A program made the translations under genes and the position numbers. Of a DNA stretch of 64,000 bases, positions 17,963 through 28,830 are shown piece by piece. Source of the DNA: Acidimicrobiales bacterium (GTDB lineage Bacteria; Actinomycetota; Acidimicrobiia; Acidimicrobiales; SKKL01); assembly GCA_034521975.1 (NCBI GenBank), contig JAXHLR010000006.1, forward strand, positions 124,001 through 188,000. Reading direction: 5' to 3'. The first letter of the stretch is position 1. Each line of letters opens with the position of its first letter. The notes below the pieces were generated by a model, which saw nothing but the letters and a program-made list of their open reading frames with translations, was not told the origin of the DNA and searched no databases.

Positions 17963-19933
17963 TCAACCGGTGACCAGTGGCACCGCCTCGATGGCGTCGT
18001 TGGGAGCGAATCCGAGCACGTGACCGTAGAACCACAGCTCCGCCTCCAGGGCCCGGATGATGTTGGGGGCTTGGCGGAACCCGTGCTGCTCGCCCTCGAA
18101 GGCCAGGTAGGCGACGATGACCCCCCGCTCGGCGAGGGCCGACACGATCGCTTCGGACTGGTTGGGCGGCACGATCGCGTCCTCGGTGCCCTGGAACACG
18201 ATGAGCGGTCGGTCGAACCCGTCGAGGTGGTGGATCGGCGACCGGTCGCGGTAGATGGCCTCGGCCTCGGGGAGCGGACCGACGAGCCCGTCGAGGTAGC
18301 GGGACTCGAACTTGTGGGTGTCGTTGGCGAGGGCGAGCAGGTCGGCGACGCCGTAGTGGCTGGCACCGGCGACGAACGCGTCGCGAAACGCCAGCGCGGC
18401 CAATGTGGTGAAGCCGCCGGCCGACCCGCCCCGGATGAGGAGGCGGTCGGCGTCGACGAGCCCGTGGGCAGCGAGATGGGTGGCGGCCGCGACGCAGTCG
18501 TCCACGTCGACCACTCCCCACTGGCCGTCGAGCTGGCGACGATAGGCCCGGCCGTAGCCTGTCGAGCCTCGGTAGTTCACGTCCACCACGGCGAATCCCC
18601 TGCTGGTCCAGAACTGGGTGGCGAGGCTGAGCTGAGGTCGGGCGGCACCGGTCGGCCCACCGTGGCTCATCACCAGCAGCGGGGGTCGTTCGCCCTCGGG
18701 CTCGGCGGTGTCGGGGTTGGTCGGCGGGTAGTAGAGGCCGTGCGCGGTCCGACCGCCGGTCGACGGGAACGAGATGGGCTGCGGAGCCGAGAACCAGCTG
18801 GGGTCGAGACCGAGGTCGCGTGGTGGCCGCAGGAGCTCGACCTCGGGTGTGGCTCCCGTGAGGTGGATCCGGACGATGGCAGGCTCGGAGTGCGGCGATG
18901 CCGCGACGCACACCACACCCTCGGGCACCGCTCGCAGCGCGCTGATGGCCGTGAACGGTGTGTCGATCTCGACCAGGTCCGCGCCAACGAGCACGGCGAG
19001 TCGATCCATGCCGTCGCGGCTGAGGGCCATGACGGTTCTGCCGTCGGCCAACTCGACGTATCGCGACTGGCCGAAGACCCAGGGCGGGGTGGCGACCTCG
19101 GCATCGACGGGGGCGAGCGGGACCAGCTGGCCGCGGGATTCGACCCGGTGCAGGTTCCACCAGTCGGAGCGGTCCGACACGACCCGCAGCCCGCCGTCGC
19201 CGGTCCACTCCGGCTGGACGAGCGACTCGTCGGGCCCACCCGCCAGGTACCGCGGATCGACCAGATGCGGCAGGGCGCCGTCGAGGTCGAGCTCGGCGAC
19301 CCACAACTCGGTGCCGTCCCACGGCATCCTCGGGTGGTCCCACACCAACCAGACCAGGCGCGCTCCCGCTGGGTCGAAGCGGGGTGCAGCGACGAAGTCG
19401 GAGCCGGCCACGAGGGCCACCGGCTCCGATGACCCGTCGGCGCGCAGGATCACGATCTCGTTGCGGGCTTCGTCGAGCGGGCCGCCGTCGGGGAGGACAT
19501 GGGTCTCACGGACACAGGCCAACCAGGTGCCGTCGGGGCTGAGGTGGCCATCCGCGTAGCGCCACCCGTGATTCGCCGGTGGTTCGGCGGTGACCGGTTC
19601 CGGTTCGTCGTTGCCGGCGGCGAGGCGCCAGATGCGCTGATCGGTCCAGTTCACGAACCACACCGAGCCGTGGCCGACCCACCACGCCCGACCGCCGTAC
19701 TCGTGGACACGGGTGCGCACCGACATCGCCGACGGGAGGGGTTCGGTGAGGCTGCCGTCGCGGTCGCGCCGGACAAGCGCCACCCGACCGCCCTCGTCGG
19801 GCCGGCTCTCGGACCACCAGATGGCACCGGTCGATGGGTCGACCTGTGCGTCACTCAGCCCCGCGGCCGCGCGGACCACCAGGTCCGCGGTGATCGCGGA
19901 CGGCCATGTGCCGCAGGGGCGGGGCGAACCCAT
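17963..19933 (-). CDS. S9-family prolyl oligopeptidase / acylaminoacyl peptidase
   Basis: About 656 residues. An N-terminal beta-propeller-like region is followed by the catalytic hydrolase domain: nucleophile Ser in RGGSAGGFTTL (about residue 505), acid Asp in QGTEDAIVPPNQSE and His in FEGEQHGFRQ. It has no signal peptide, so it is probably cytoplasmic. The ATG overlaps the stop of the upstream aminotransferase gene (TGATG). The peptide substrates are not known. Confidence 0.9.
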   Translation of the reverse strand: MGSPRPCGTWPSAITADLVVRAAAGLSDAQVDPSTGAIWWSESRPDEGGRVALVRRDRDGSLTEPLPSAMSVRTRVHEYGGRAWWVGHGSVWFVNWTDQRIWRLAAGNDEPEPVTAEPPANHGWRYADGHLSPDGTWLACVRETHVLPDGGPLDEARNEIVILRADGSSEPVALVAGSDFVAAPRFDPAGARLVWLVWDHPRMPWDGTELWVAELDLDGALPHLVDPRYLAGGPDESLVQPEWTGDGGLRVVSDRSDWWNLHRVESRGQLVPLAPVDAEVATPPWVFGQSRYVELADGRTVMALSRDGMDRLAVLVGADLVEIDTPFTAISALRAVPEGVVCVAASPHSEPAIVRIHLTGATPEVELLRPPRDLGLDPSWFSAPQPISFPSTGGRTAHGLYYPPTNPDTAEPEGERPPLLVMSHGGPTGAARPQLSLATQFWTSRGFAVVDVNYRGSTGYGRAYRRQLDGQWGVVDVDDCVAAATHLAAHGLVDADRLLIRGGSAGGFTTLAALAFRDAFVAGASHYGVADLLALANDTHKFESRYLDGLVGPLPEAEAIYRDRSPIHHLDGFDRPLIVFQGTEDAIVPPNQSEAIVSALAERGVIVAYLAFEGEQHGFRQAPNIIRALEAELWFYGHVLGFAPNDAIEAVPLVTG

Positions 19934-21135
19934 CAACCCGATGAGAGCAGCGTCGCGATGCGGCTGATGCCTTCGACGAGGTCGTCGTCGCCGAGCGCGA
20001 ACGAGAGACGGGCATAGCCGGGCGAACCGAACGCTTCGCCGGGGACGATGGCGACCTTGGCCTCGTCGAGAAGCAGATCGGCCAGCTCCAGGGTGGAGCC
20101 GGGTCGGCGTCCGGCGATCTCGCGGCCGAGGACGCCCTCGAAGGAGGGGAACGCGTAGAAGGCTCCCTGGGGGTCGAGGACCGTGACGCCGTCGATGGCC
20201 GACAGCAGCTCGCACATCTTCTGGCCGCGACGCTCGAAGGCGGCGCGCATCTCGGCGACGGCATCGAGGGGGCCGCTCACCGCTGCCAGCGCTGCTCGCT
20301 GGGAGACGTTGGCCACGTTGGAGGTCTGGTGGGACTGCAGATTGGTGGCAGCCCCGGCCACGTCAGCAGGGGCGATCATCCACCCCACCCGCCAACCGGT
20401 CATGGCATAGGTCTTGGCAACACCGTTGAGCACCACGCACTGCTCGGCCAGCTCTGGCACACGAGCCGGCATGGAGGTGAAGACGTGATCGCCGTAGGTG
20501 AGGTGCTCGTAGATCTCATCGGTGATCACCCAGATGCCGTGCTCGACCGCCCATCGGCCGATGGCTTCGACCTCGTCGGGCGGATAGACCGCTCCGCTGG
20601 GGTTGGACGGCGACACGAACACCATGGCCTTGGTGCGGTCGGTACGGGCCGCCTCCAGCTGGTCCACGCTCACCCGGAACCCCGATCCGGCATCGGTGGG
20701 GATGGGCACCGACGTGGCGCCACTGAGGGCGATCGGTTCCGGGTAGGTGGTCCAGTACGGCGCAGGAAGCAGCACCTCGTCACCCGGATCGAGCAGGGTG
20801 AGGAAGGTGTTGTAGACGGCGTGCTTGCCGCCGTTGGTGACCACCACCTGGGACGACTCGACCTCGTAGCCGGAGTCGCGCCTGGTCTTGTCGACGATGG
20901 CCGCGCGGAGCTCGGGTAGCCCGGGTGCGGGGCTGTACCGGTGATTCACCGGGTCGGTGCAGGCGGCCACTGCGGCCTCGACGATGTAGTCGGGGGTCGC
21001 GAAGTCGGGCTCACCGGCGCCGAAGCCGATGACCGGCTCACCGGCGGCTTTGAGGGCCTTGGCCTTGGAATCGACCGCCAGGGTGGCCGAGGGGCTGATC
21101 GCCGCGACGCGGCTCGAAACGCGGGGGGTGGACAT
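19933..21135 (-). CDS. Aspartate-type PLP aminotransferase
   Basis: 400-residue fold-type I aminotransferase. It has [26 protein letters not shown], the [14 protein letters not shown] loop, catalytic Lys in [16 protein letters not shown] and a C-terminal [10 protein letters not shown]. The pattern matches class Ib aspartate aminotransferases (AspB/AspC), but related enzymes act on other substrates. The start at 21135 has CAGGAG upstream. It is divergent to serC and coupled to the S9 peptidase gene. Confidence 0.9.
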   Translation of the reverse strand: MSTPRVSSRVAAISPSATLAVDSKAKALKAAGEPVIGFGAGEPDFATPDYIVEAAVAACTDPVNHRYSPAPGLPELRAAIVDKTRRDSGYEVESSQVVVTNGGKHAVYNTFLTLLDPGDEVLLPAPYWTTYPEPIALSGATSVPIPTDAGSGFRVSVDQLEAARTDRTKAMVFVSPSNPSGAVYPPDEVEAIGRWAVEHGIWVITDEIYEHLTYGDHVFTSMPARVPELAEQCVVLNGVAKTYAMTGWRVGWMIAPADVAGAATNLQSHQTSNVANVSQRAALAAVSGPLDAVAEMRAAFERRGQKMCELLSAIDGVTVLDPQGAFYAFPSFEGVLGREIAGRRPGSTLELADLLLDEAKVAIVPGEAFGSPGYARLSFALGDDDLVEGISRIATLLSSG

Positions 21136-21165
21136 TTCTGATTCGCTCCTGTGATCGTCGCCCGC

Positions 21166-21171
21166 GATAGT
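21166..21171 (+). promoter_or_regulatory. -10 box of serC (leaderless start)
   Basis: GATAGT ends 7 bases before the serC GTG, so transcription should begin at or within two bases of the start codon. No ribosome binding site is present. Confidence 0.45.
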
Positions 21172-21178
21172 GGCACGC

Positions 21179-22303
21179 GTGAGCGAAAACATCCCCACCA
21201 TTGACCTTCCATCTGCGATGTTGCCCACCGACGGACGCTTCGGGTCGGGCCCCTCGCTCGTGAGGCCCGAGGCCATCGCGGCACTGGCCGACGTCGCCCC
21301 CACCTACCTCGGGACATCCCACCGCCAACCTACGGTCCGCGGCGCCGTTGGTGCGCTACGGGAGGGGGTGAGCGAGCTGTTGGCCCTGCCCGACGGCTAC
21401 GAGGTGCTGTTGGGCAACGGTGGCACCACGGTGTTCTGGGACGCGGCGCTGTTCGGGCTCATCGAACAGCGCAGCCAGCACCTCTCCTTCGGTGAGTTCT
21501 CCTCCAAGTTCGCGGCGTCGGTGGCCGCGGCTCCGCACCTGGAGGCGCCGTCGGTGATCGAATCCGAGCCGGGGACCCATCCCGAGGCGGTGGCCGCAGC
21601 GGGGATCGACCTGTACGCCCTCACCCACAACGAGACCTCGACGGGGGTGATGATGCCCCTCGAACGGCCCGGTCCAGACGGCTTGGTGGCTGTTGACGCC
21701 ACCTCGGCGGCTGGTGGGCTGCGGTTCGACCCGTCTCGAGTCGACGTGTACTACTTCGCACCCCAGAAGGCGTTGGCCTCCGACGGTGGGCTGTGGATCG
21801 CGGCCTGTTCGCCAGCAGCAATCGATCGGATCGAGCGCATCGCGGCCTCCGACAGGTGGATCCCCGCCTCGATCGACCTCAAGACGGCGTTGGACAACTC
21901 ACGCAAGGACCAGACCTACAACACACCGGCGCTGGCCACGGTGTTCCTCGCCCAGCACCAGGTCGAGTGGCTGAACACCAACGGCGGAATGGACTTCGCT
22001 GCTGGTCGCTGCGACCGCTCAGCCGAAACGATCTACGGGTGGGCCACCGAGTCGCCGCTGACGTCTCCGTTCGTGACCGATCCAGCGGCGCGGTCCCACA
22101 CGGTGGCCACGATCGACTTCGACGACTCGGTGGACGCAGCGACCCTGTCCGCGGTGCTGCGCCACAATGGCATCGTCGACACCGAGTCCTACCGCAAACT
22201 GGGACGGAACCAGCTTCGGGTGGCGCTCTATCCTGCGATCGATCCCGAGGACGTGGCCGCCTTGTGCACCTGCATCGACCACATCCTCGAGCGCCTGGCC
22301 TGA
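21179..22303 (+). CDS. serC: Phosphoserine aminotransferase, actinobacterial type
   Basis: About 374 residues; second enzyme of serine synthesis, using PLP and glutamate. It has [13 protein letters not shown], a [12 protein letters not shown] segment, [13 protein letters not shown] and the catalytic Lys in [14 protein letters not shown]; the C-terminal [19 protein letters not shown] fits SerC. I chose GTG 21179 ([12 protein letters not shown]) over 21170 because the -10 box GATAGT lies 7 bases upstream. serA lies 3.3 kb away on the other strand. Confidence 0.93.
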   Translation: MSENIPTIDLPSAMLPTDGRFGSGPSLVRPEAIAALADVAPTYLGTSHRQPTVRGAVGALREGVSELLALPDGYEVLLGNGGTTVFWDAALFGLIEQRSQHLSFGEFSSKFAASVAAAPHLEAPSVIESEPGTHPEAVAAAGIDLYALTHNETSTGVMMPLERPGPDGLVAVDATSAAGGLRFDPSRVDVYYFAPQKALASDGGLWIAACSPAAIDRIERIAASDRWIPASIDLKTALDNSRKDQTYNTPALATVFLAQHQVEWLNTNGGMDFAAGRCDRSAETIYGWATESPLTSPFVTDPAARSHTVATIDFDDSVDAATLSAVLRHNGIVDTESYRKLGRNQLRVALYPAIDPEDVAALCTCIDHILERLA

Positions 22304-22337
22304 CCCCCGACCAGCCTGCAACTCCAGGTCGGTCAGG
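22299..22337. terminator. Bidirectional terminator between serC and the RraA gene
   Basis: CCTGAC plus CGACC (22299-22312) pair with GGTCG plus GTCAGG (22327-22337), leaving a small bulge. The hairpin includes the stop codons of both convergent genes. T runs are weak on both sides. Confidence 0.45.
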
Positions 22338-23019
22338 AATCAAACCCCTCGAGTTCGCGGAGTGAGGCGACGGTCTGGCGCTTGTGCTCGTAGGCATCCA
22401 CCAGTGGCCTGCCGCCCCGGAGGTCATCGACCACAGCCGCTTCGGCCTCGGCATAGCGCCGAGCACGCGCAAGAACCTCGCCTTCGATGTCGGCATGAAG
22501 CGCCACGACCCCTCCGTCGTCCATGACCACGAGATCGCCACCATCGATGTGCACGTCGCCCACCTGTACCGCGTCGCCGACACCCACCACCTCGACCGAC
22601 CGGCCTGGACCAACGGTTCCCTGGGCTCGGGCCCAGGTGGGCAAAGCGAGTTCGTGGAGCGCTGCCACGTCGCGGGCAGTTCCATCGAGCACGACGCCAC
22701 GCACACCTGCGTTGCGCGCTGCAGCACCGAGGATCTCACCCCACACCGCCCCCGACATCGACGGCGCTCCACCGATCACCAGGATCCGGCCGCCGACGGA
22801 CTCTCGATTCAGGATGGAGAACAGCGGTCCGAGCCCGGCACCGTCCTCGACCATCGCCAGCTCCACGGTCACCACTCGAGCCGCCACAGGCTGGGGCGAC
22901 GTCACGATCGGCTCAAGCGGCGGCGAGATCCATCCGTTCGAACCGCCCATCAGCAACACGTCCGCGAGCGCGGTGGTCGGCGGCATGCCGACTCTGTTAG
23001 GTCCGGTCTCGCCAGTCAT
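22333..23019 (-). CDS. RraA-family aldolase/decarboxylase
   Basis: 228 residues of the RraA-like fold used by HMG/CHA aldolases, which cleave 4-hydroxy-2-oxo acids and decarboxylate oxaloacetate. Key segments: GGAPSMSGAVWGEILGAAAR, then GVRGVVLDGTARDVAAL with the Arg-Asp pair that binds substrate and metal. It lacks features that would mark it as the RNase E inhibitor. Last gene of the hyuA-hyuB-ligase-rraA run, overlapping the ligase by four bases (ATGA). It may release pyruvate or a similar acid at the end of the pathway; that is inference. Confidence 0.82.
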   Translation of the reverse strand: MTGETGPNRVGMPPTTALADVLLMGGSNGWISPPLEPIVTSPQPVAARVVTVELAMVEDGAGLGPLFSILNRESVGGRILVIGGAPSMSGAVWGEILGAAARNAGVRGVVLDGTARDVAALHELALPTWARAQGTVGPGRSVEVVGVGDAVQVGDVHIDGGDLVVMDDGGVVALHADIEGEVLARARRYAEAEAAVVDDLRGGRPLVDAYEHKRQTVASLRELEGFDS

Positions 23020-24626
23020 GGCTGTCCCTCTCCTTGGGCATCTCTCTCAGCCGGCCCGAGCAGGAACTTCCGGATCTTCCCCACCGAGGTGCGGGGCAGC
23101 TCGCGAACGACGTGCACGGCCCGCGGACGCTTCGACGGCGAAAGACGTTCGGTTGCCCAGGCCATGACCTCCTCGGGGTCGAAGTGCTCGACCTCGGGTC
23201 GGACAACGACATAGGCGACAGGAACCTCATCCCGCACAGGATCGGGCTCACCGACAACAGCGACCTCGAACACCGAAGGGTGGTCGGAGAGCACCTCCTC
23301 GACCTCGACGATCGAAACGTTCTCACCTGAGACCTTCAGGACGTCACCGGAGCGGCCCTCGAATCGGAACCAGCCCTCTTCATCGACCCGACCCCGGTCA
23401 CCTGTGCGGAACCAGACGACTCCGTCCGGCTCGTGAGAGATGATGGCCGCCTCGGTCGTGGCGGAATCGTCGAGATACTGCATGAACAGGGTCTCGCCCG
23501 GCACCCCGCCCACGACGAGGTCGCCGACCTCACCAGGCGCTGCCGGACGACCGGCGTCCGTGGTGAAGACCTCGACGGTACACCCCAGCGTGACCTGGCC
23601 CATGGCACTCGGTCGTTGCCCAACCGGTGGATTCGTCAGCACAGCCGGCAAGGTCTCGGTCATGCCATAAAGCTGACGGGGGTGACAGCCCACGAGCTCA
23701 GCGAAGGACTCGTACTGCTCATCGGTGAGGTTCTGGGCGAACCAGACATGTCGCAGAGCGAGCCCTTCGACCTCTCCTCCAGCGTCTCGGGCCAGGATCA
23801 TCCTCATCGGCGCGGCGAAGAGGCTGGCGTGGGTCGCCCCGAGCTGAGCCGCCTGTTCCCGAAAGCGGCTCGCGGAGAACGAACCGACCAGACCCACACT
23901 GGCACCGGCCGAGATCGCCGAGGCGAACGAGTAGTACTGGGCGTTCGCGTGGAAGAGCGGCAGCACAACCAGTTGACGGTCCCCCGGTCCGAGTCCGGCG
24001 GCCGCGGCCATGACGTCTCCCGCAAACGCGTAGTTGGCCTGGGTGAGCTCGACCCCCTTCGGTGCCGAGGTGGTACCCGAAGTGAACATGACCGCCAGTC
24101 GATCGGTCGGCAGGGGCGCAACTGTCGAGAGCGGGCCCGAGCCCCGGGCACTCGTCGATGACCCGTACATCCGGATCTGATCCAGTCGGGTGTCGGACTC
24201 GTCGATCGCCACCATCCCGCGCGCGGTGTCACTAGCGAGCGACGCCACCGCCTCTCGGTAGACCTCGGCCCGCTCGATGGCACAGAAGCCGACCGTCGGC
24301 TTGGTGCGGGCGATGTGGCCTGCTAGCTCGGTCGAGGACGCGTGGGGATCGGATGGGACCATCCATGCGCCGAGCCGGGCGGTGGCCAGCCAGATCGCCA
24401 CGAAGGCGGGTGAGCTGGCAAGGGTCAGGTGGACCGAGTCGCCGCGCCCGACTCCCTGTTCGTCGAGCCAGGTCGCTACCTCGCCCACCAACGAGTCGAA
24501 CTCCGAGTAGGTCCACTCGGTAACGACTCCGTCTTCGCCGAGCCAGAAGAGGAACGGCGCATCTGCCCGGGCCGCGACCGCCCGATCCCAACGGGCGGTG
24601 AAGGTCGGGAGGAACCGGCGACGCAT
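23016..24626 (-). CDS. AMP-dependent acyl-CoA synthetase/ligase
   Basis: 536 residues of the ANL superfamily, activating a carboxylic acid to acyl-AMP and then acyl-CoA. A3 motif FTSGTTSAPKGVELTQ, A5-like YGMTETLP, A7 WFRTGDRG, A8 RFEGRSGDVLKVSGENV and the C-terminal catalytic Lys in TSVGKIRKFLLG are all present, so it looks active. The closest layout is that of crotonobetaine/carnitine-CoA ligase-like enzymes, but the acid is unknown. It starts two bases after the hyuB stop. Confidence 0.88.
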   Translation of the reverse strand: MRRRFLPTFTARWDRAVAARADAPFLFWLGEDGVVTEWTYSEFDSLVGEVATWLDEQGVGRGDSVHLTLASSPAFVAIWLATARLGAWMVPSDPHASSTELAGHIARTKPTVGFCAIERAEVYREAVASLASDTARGMVAIDESDTRLDQIRMYGSSTSARGSGPLSTVAPLPTDRLAVMFTSGTTSAPKGVELTQANYAFAGDVMAAAAGLGPGDRQLVVLPLFHANAQYYSFASAISAGASVGLVGSFSASRFREQAAQLGATHASLFAAPMRMILARDAGGEVEGLALRHVWFAQNLTDEQYESFAELVGCHPRQLYGMTETLPAVLTNPPVGQRPSAMGQVTLGCTVEVFTTDAGRPAAPGEVGDLVVGGVPGETLFMQYLDDSATTEAAIISHEPDGVVWFRTGDRGRVDEEGWFRFEGRSGDVLKVSGENVSIVEVEEVLSDHPSVFEVAVVGEPDPVRDEVPVAYVVVRPEVEHFDPEEVMAWATERLSPSKRPRAVHVVRELPRTSVGKIRKFLLGPAERDAQGEGQP

Positions 24627-24628
24627 CG

Positions 24629-26196
24629 TCAGACGCGGGCGTCGTCGTCGTCGACGGATCCGTACCCTCCACCGCCGGGGAGATCGAGACGGACGACATC
24701 GCCGGGCTGGAGCGTCAGGCGCTGTTGGGTCACCACCGGTTCGCCGTTCACGGTGAACCGACCGGTCTCCCCCGCGTCGCCACCGAAGAGTCCCGCTGGG
24801 CCCTTCGCCAACCGGCTCGTCACCGCGTTCAGCTGCCATGGACGCTCCGTGTCGACGGTGAACTCGATCGTCTGGCCCAACCCACCCTTGGAGATCCCAC
24901 CACCACCCGACCCGGCGCGCAGCTCCTTGCGCAGGAACCGCAGCGGGGCAGAGGCCTCGACCACCTCGATCGGCACAGCGGAGACACCGGTCGGATAGGA
25001 CGTGGCGGAGAGCCCGGGCTTGTGAGATCGGGCACCGACCCCACCTGCGTAGGTGAACATGGCGGTGATGAAGGGGCTGCCGTCGTCGTGGTTGCCGCTC
25101 ACCTGCATGGTCCACACCGCACCTGCACCTTCGGCGATCACCGCCTCGGGGACCACCTGGGCCAACGCCTTGAGCAGTGGCATCGGCAGGAACATGCCGA
25201 CCACGTGGCGAGCGGTCCCCGGCATGGGCGTCACCGCGTTGACGATGCTGCCCTCAGGGGCTCGCATCCGGATAGGGGCCAGGCTCCCATGGTTGTTCGG
25301 GATGTCGGGGTTAAGCACGGACCGGATGGTGAAGGTCGTGTAAGCATGGGTGTAGTTGGGCGCGACGTTGATGCCCCACGGACTTGCACCCGAGGTGCCT
25401 TCGTAGTCGACGAAGATCTCACCGGCATCGGGATCGATCGTGATCGCCACCGCCACCGTGATCTCCGAACCATCAGCGAGGTCGAGGATCGAGGTCGCCT
25501 CATAGGTGCCGCCCGGAAGCGCACGCACCGCCCGCCGCGTGGCGTCCTCGGATCGATCGATGATCTCCTGGCCGAGCTCGGTGAGGTCGGCCAGCCCATG
25601 GGTGTCGCAGAGCGCGAGGAGCCGCTGGGCACCGACCTCACCGGACGCGACCTGCGCATGGAGGTCGCCTGCCATGTGATCGGGCTGACGGACGTTGGAG
25701 AGGATGAACTTCCAGACGTCGGCGTTGCGCTCTCCACCGATCATCAGCTTGGTGATGGGGATCCACAAGCCTTCTTCGAACACATCACGTCCACCCGCCC
25801 CGATGCCGTAGCCACCGACGTCGGTGTGATGGATCGTCGAGCCGAAGAAGGCGATGACCCGCTCGTCCCGGAACACCGGGCACAGCACCGTGACATCGAG
25901 CAACTGGCCCGCGGTCTTGTACGGGTCGTTGGTGATGAGCACGTCACCGGGTGAGAGGGTGGCCGCCGGGTACTCGGCGAGGATGGCGGGTGCCGAGGCG
26001 GCGAGGAGTTGATGTGGCCAGGGGTTCCCGTCACCGCCTGGGCGATCATCCTGCCATCCCGGTCGAACAGAGCATTGGCGAGGTCGCCCGCCTCGCGCAC
26101 GATCGGACTGAAGGCCGATCGTTGCAGGGCCTTGGCCTGCTCGTTGACCGTGGCGATGAGGCTGGCCCAGAGGACCTCGAGCTCGATGGCGTCCAT
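24629..26196 (-). CDS. hyuB: HyuB, hydantoinase/oxoprolinase beta subunit (apparent frameshift)
   Basis: Partner of HyuA in ATP-dependent hydantoinase, N-methylhydantoinase, caprolactamase or oxoprolinase-like enzymes. The N-terminus MDAIELEVLWASLIATVNEQ to GTPGHINS is in one frame; the remaining 460 residues (LAASAPAILAEYPAATL, then DVLITNDPY and GSTIHHTDVGG) are in another. The switch lies at about 26004-26009, where one extra C would join them into about 522 residues, the normal length. The ATG overlaps the hyuA stop (TGATG). Sequencing error or a real mutation cannot be told apart here. Confidence 0.85.
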
Positions 26197-28312
26197 CAAC
26201 GGGTACCTCCGGGGTCGCGGACGGCGACAAGCGCGCCGTCAGGGAGAACAGTGACGTCCCATCCGGGACGGATCACCGCCGTCGTCTCACGCTCTTCCAC
26301 TAGGGCTGGCCCGGCGAACCGGGCACCCGGGACGAGCTGGCTCCGACGGTAGACGAGGGTGTCGGCGCTCCCGGTGTCCCGTGCGAAGCGGGCCGGTCGG
26401 ACGTGATCCGGTCGGGGGGAGTCGGGCGGGTCAGCGGCGTGCACGATGGGCTCCACCTCGGCCTGCTGGCCTTCGATGGCTGCCAGTGCCGAGATCCGCC
26501 ACGTGACGATCTCCAGGCCAACTCCTGGAATGGCCAGACCGTAGATGCGCCGGTACTCGTCCTCGAACCGGGCGAGGAGCTCATCGTCGGTGACGGGCCA
26601 GGCGTCGGGGTCTGTGCCAGCCGGGAACCAGATGGTGATCTCGTTGCCCTGACCAACGTAACGGGCATCGACTCCGTAGCGGAACGCCACGTTCTGATCC
26701 GGGACACCGGCCGAGGTCGGAGCACGCGCCTGCCCTCGACGCGCAGCTCCTCTAGGAGCGAGTCGCGCTCGTCGTCGGGGATGCTACCGAGCCTGGCCAC
26801 CCGGGAGCGCGCCAGGTCGATCCGGACCGGCGACACCAGGGTGCCGAACGCTGACAGGACCGAGGCGTTGATGGGGAAGACGACCCGGGTGGCCTCGAGG
26901 AGCTCGGCCACCCCACAGGCGTGGACCGGTCCAGCTCCTCCGAACGCGATGAGTGGCACCCCCCGCAGATCGACGCCGTGCTCCACGGCGTGCATCCGAG
27001 CAGAGGCGGCCATGTTCTGGTTGACGAGCTCGTGGATGCCAGCGGCGGTCTCGTCGGTGCTGAGCCCGAGGGAGCTTGCGAGCTTGTCGATCGCTTGCTC
27101 AGCTGCGCTCCGGTCGAGGGGCATCTCACCGCCGAGGAACCAGTCAGCATCGAGGAGGCCGAGGATGAGATCCGCGTCGGTCACCGCGGCCTCGCCGCCG
27201 CCACGGCCATAGCAGGCGGGACCTGGATCCGCACCGGTGGAGTCGGGCCCGACCTTGAGGAGACCCAGGTCGTCCACTCGGGCGATGCTGCCGCCGCCGG
27301 CGCCGATCTCGACCAGGTCGACCGACGGGACCGATACAGGAAAGCCTGAACCCTTCTTGAACCGGTAGATCCGAGCGATCTCGAAAGTGTTGGCAAGATC
27401 GGGCTCGTGATCCTCGATCAAGCAGGACTTGGCCGTGGTCCCTCCCATGTCGAAGCAGAGGAGCCGGTCCTCGCCGAGGCGGCGTGAGTACCACGATCCA
27501 GCGAGGGCGCCAGCGGCTGGGCCGGACTCGACGAGGCGGATCGGTACACGCTTGGCGTCGGCAGCCGAGACCACGCCGCCGTTCGAGAGCATCATCAGGA
27601 CACCACCGCCGAACCCCTCGGCAGCGAGCCACTCCTCGAGCTCGTCGAGGTAGGGCCCGATGACCGGCATCGTGGCAGCATTGCAGGCACTGGTGATCAT
27701 GCGCGGGTACTCGCGGATCTGGGGCGACACCTCACTGGAGATGCAGATCGGGGCGTCGAGCGCGTCGACGAGATGGGCGACGACGAGTCGTTCGTTGGAT
27801 GGATTGGCGTAGGAGTTCAGTAGGCAGACCGCAACGGATTCGACCTCGTTGTCGACAAGCGAGGCCGCCAGCGCATCGAGAGCCGCCGACTCCGGGGCAT
27901 GACGGACCTCACCGGTCGCCATGGTGCGTTCGTCGAGCTCGAAGGTAAGCGATCTGGGGATCGGCGGCTCCGGGAACTCGATCTGGAGGTCGTACATGTC
28001 GTACCGGTGCTCATCCCGGATGAGCAGCGTGTCACCGAACCCGCTGGTGGTCACCAGCGCGGCCCGACCGATCTTTCCCTCGATGAGTGCGTTGGTGATC
28101 AGAGTCGTCGCGTGAACGATCGGTGCCCGTATCTCGGACGGGGCAACGCCCGCCTTGGTCAGCAGCTGGGCGATGCCGGCACGAACGCCGTCGAGCGGTG
28201 CAGCGGGAGTGGTAAGGGCCTTGTCCACCACCACGTTGCCGGAATTGGCATCGAGCAGCACGACATCGGTGAACGTGCCGCCGATGTCCACCGCGAGTCG
28301 CCAGTCAGCCAT
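26196..28312 (-). CDS. hyuA: HyuA, hydantoinase/oxoprolinase alpha subunit (apparent frameshift)
   Basis: ATP-binding subunit of a hydantoinase/acetone carboxylase/oxoprolinase-type enzyme. The N-terminal DIGGTFTDVVLLDA phosphate loop, the CFDMGGTTAKSCLIEDHE segment and VEIGAGGGSIARVD are clear. About 525 residues are in frame from 28312; the last 160 (NVAFRYGVDARYVGQGNEITIWFPAG onward) are in another frame, with the break near 26716-26722, where one missing base would restore about 705 residues. It overlaps the cupin gene by eight bases. It likely opens an amide ring at the cost of ATP. Confidence 0.87.
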
Positions 28313-28703
28313 GAGCCACCTCTTCCTCGGGTGCACCGACTCGGCGTGGCGCGAAGACGTCGATGATCCAGCACTCGTCATACTCGTCGTCGCCGATAAA
28401 GACCGAATCGCCGTGCCAGACTCCGGGCCGGGCGAAGTAGAGGTCACCCGGGCGCAGGACCGTGCGCTCGGTCGGCTCGTCACCTTCACCGATCCGAAAG
28501 TCGAGCCCCCCGCGCACGATGAGTCCGAACTGCTCGTGGTTGGGGTGCTGGTGCAGGTAGGAGCCGGTTGCTCCTCCCGCGATCCTCCAGAACCAGATCG
28601 TCATTCCCTCAGCATCGATCACACGGCGACGAAAACCTGGTCGCCCGGTGTCATCGAAGCTTCCCTCGTCGACGAACCACACGTCTTGATTGCCCTGGCC
28701 CAA
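28305..28703 (-). CDS. Cupin-domain protein
   Basis: 132 residues with a single cupin barrel: motif 1 HQHPNHEQFGLIVRGGLDFRI (metal-type His, His, Glu) and motif 2 PGDLYFARPGVWHGD. The start is TTG at 28703 with GAGGAGG about 10 bases upstream. It could be a small dioxygenase, isomerase or sensor; nothing fixes the substrate. It lies between VOC1 and hyuA on the same strand. Confidence 0.82.
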   Translation of the reverse strand: MGQGNQDVWFVDEGSFDDTGRPGFRRRVIDAEGMTIWFWRIAGGATGSYLHQHPNHEQFGLIVRGGLDFRIGEGDEPTERTVLRPGDLYFARPGVWHGDSVFIGDDEYDECWIIDVFAPRRVGAPEEEVAHG

Positions 28704-28778
28704 TGTTCGGAATCCTCCTCAGTGATCGCTGGCCGCAGCACCGGCACCAGAGCCGCGCCGTGGTGGACGGACCGGAGA

Positions 28779-28819
28779 CCGGCGTGGGTGCGCGCCTGCG
28801 CGGCACGCACCCACGCCGG
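28779..28819 (-). repeat. Strong intercistronic hairpin between VOC1 and the cupin gene
   Basis: CCGGCGTGGGTGCG (28779-28792) and its exact reverse complement (28806-28819) form a 14-bp stem with a 13-base loop. No T run follows on the minus strand, so partial termination or mRNA stabilisation is more likely than full termination. Confidence 0.55.
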
Positions 28820-28830
28820 GTCCGGGGAGA

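Noticed and set aside
22333-23019. Naming the RraA-like protein a regulator of ribonuclease E or a menaquinone methyltransferase
   Set aside because: These are old family names; the residues and context fit the aldolase/decarboxylase branch.
26004-26722. Programmed frameshifting in hyuA and hyuB
   Set aside because: No slippery heptamer with a following pseudoknot was seen, and similar breaks occur in unrelated neighbours, so indels are simpler.
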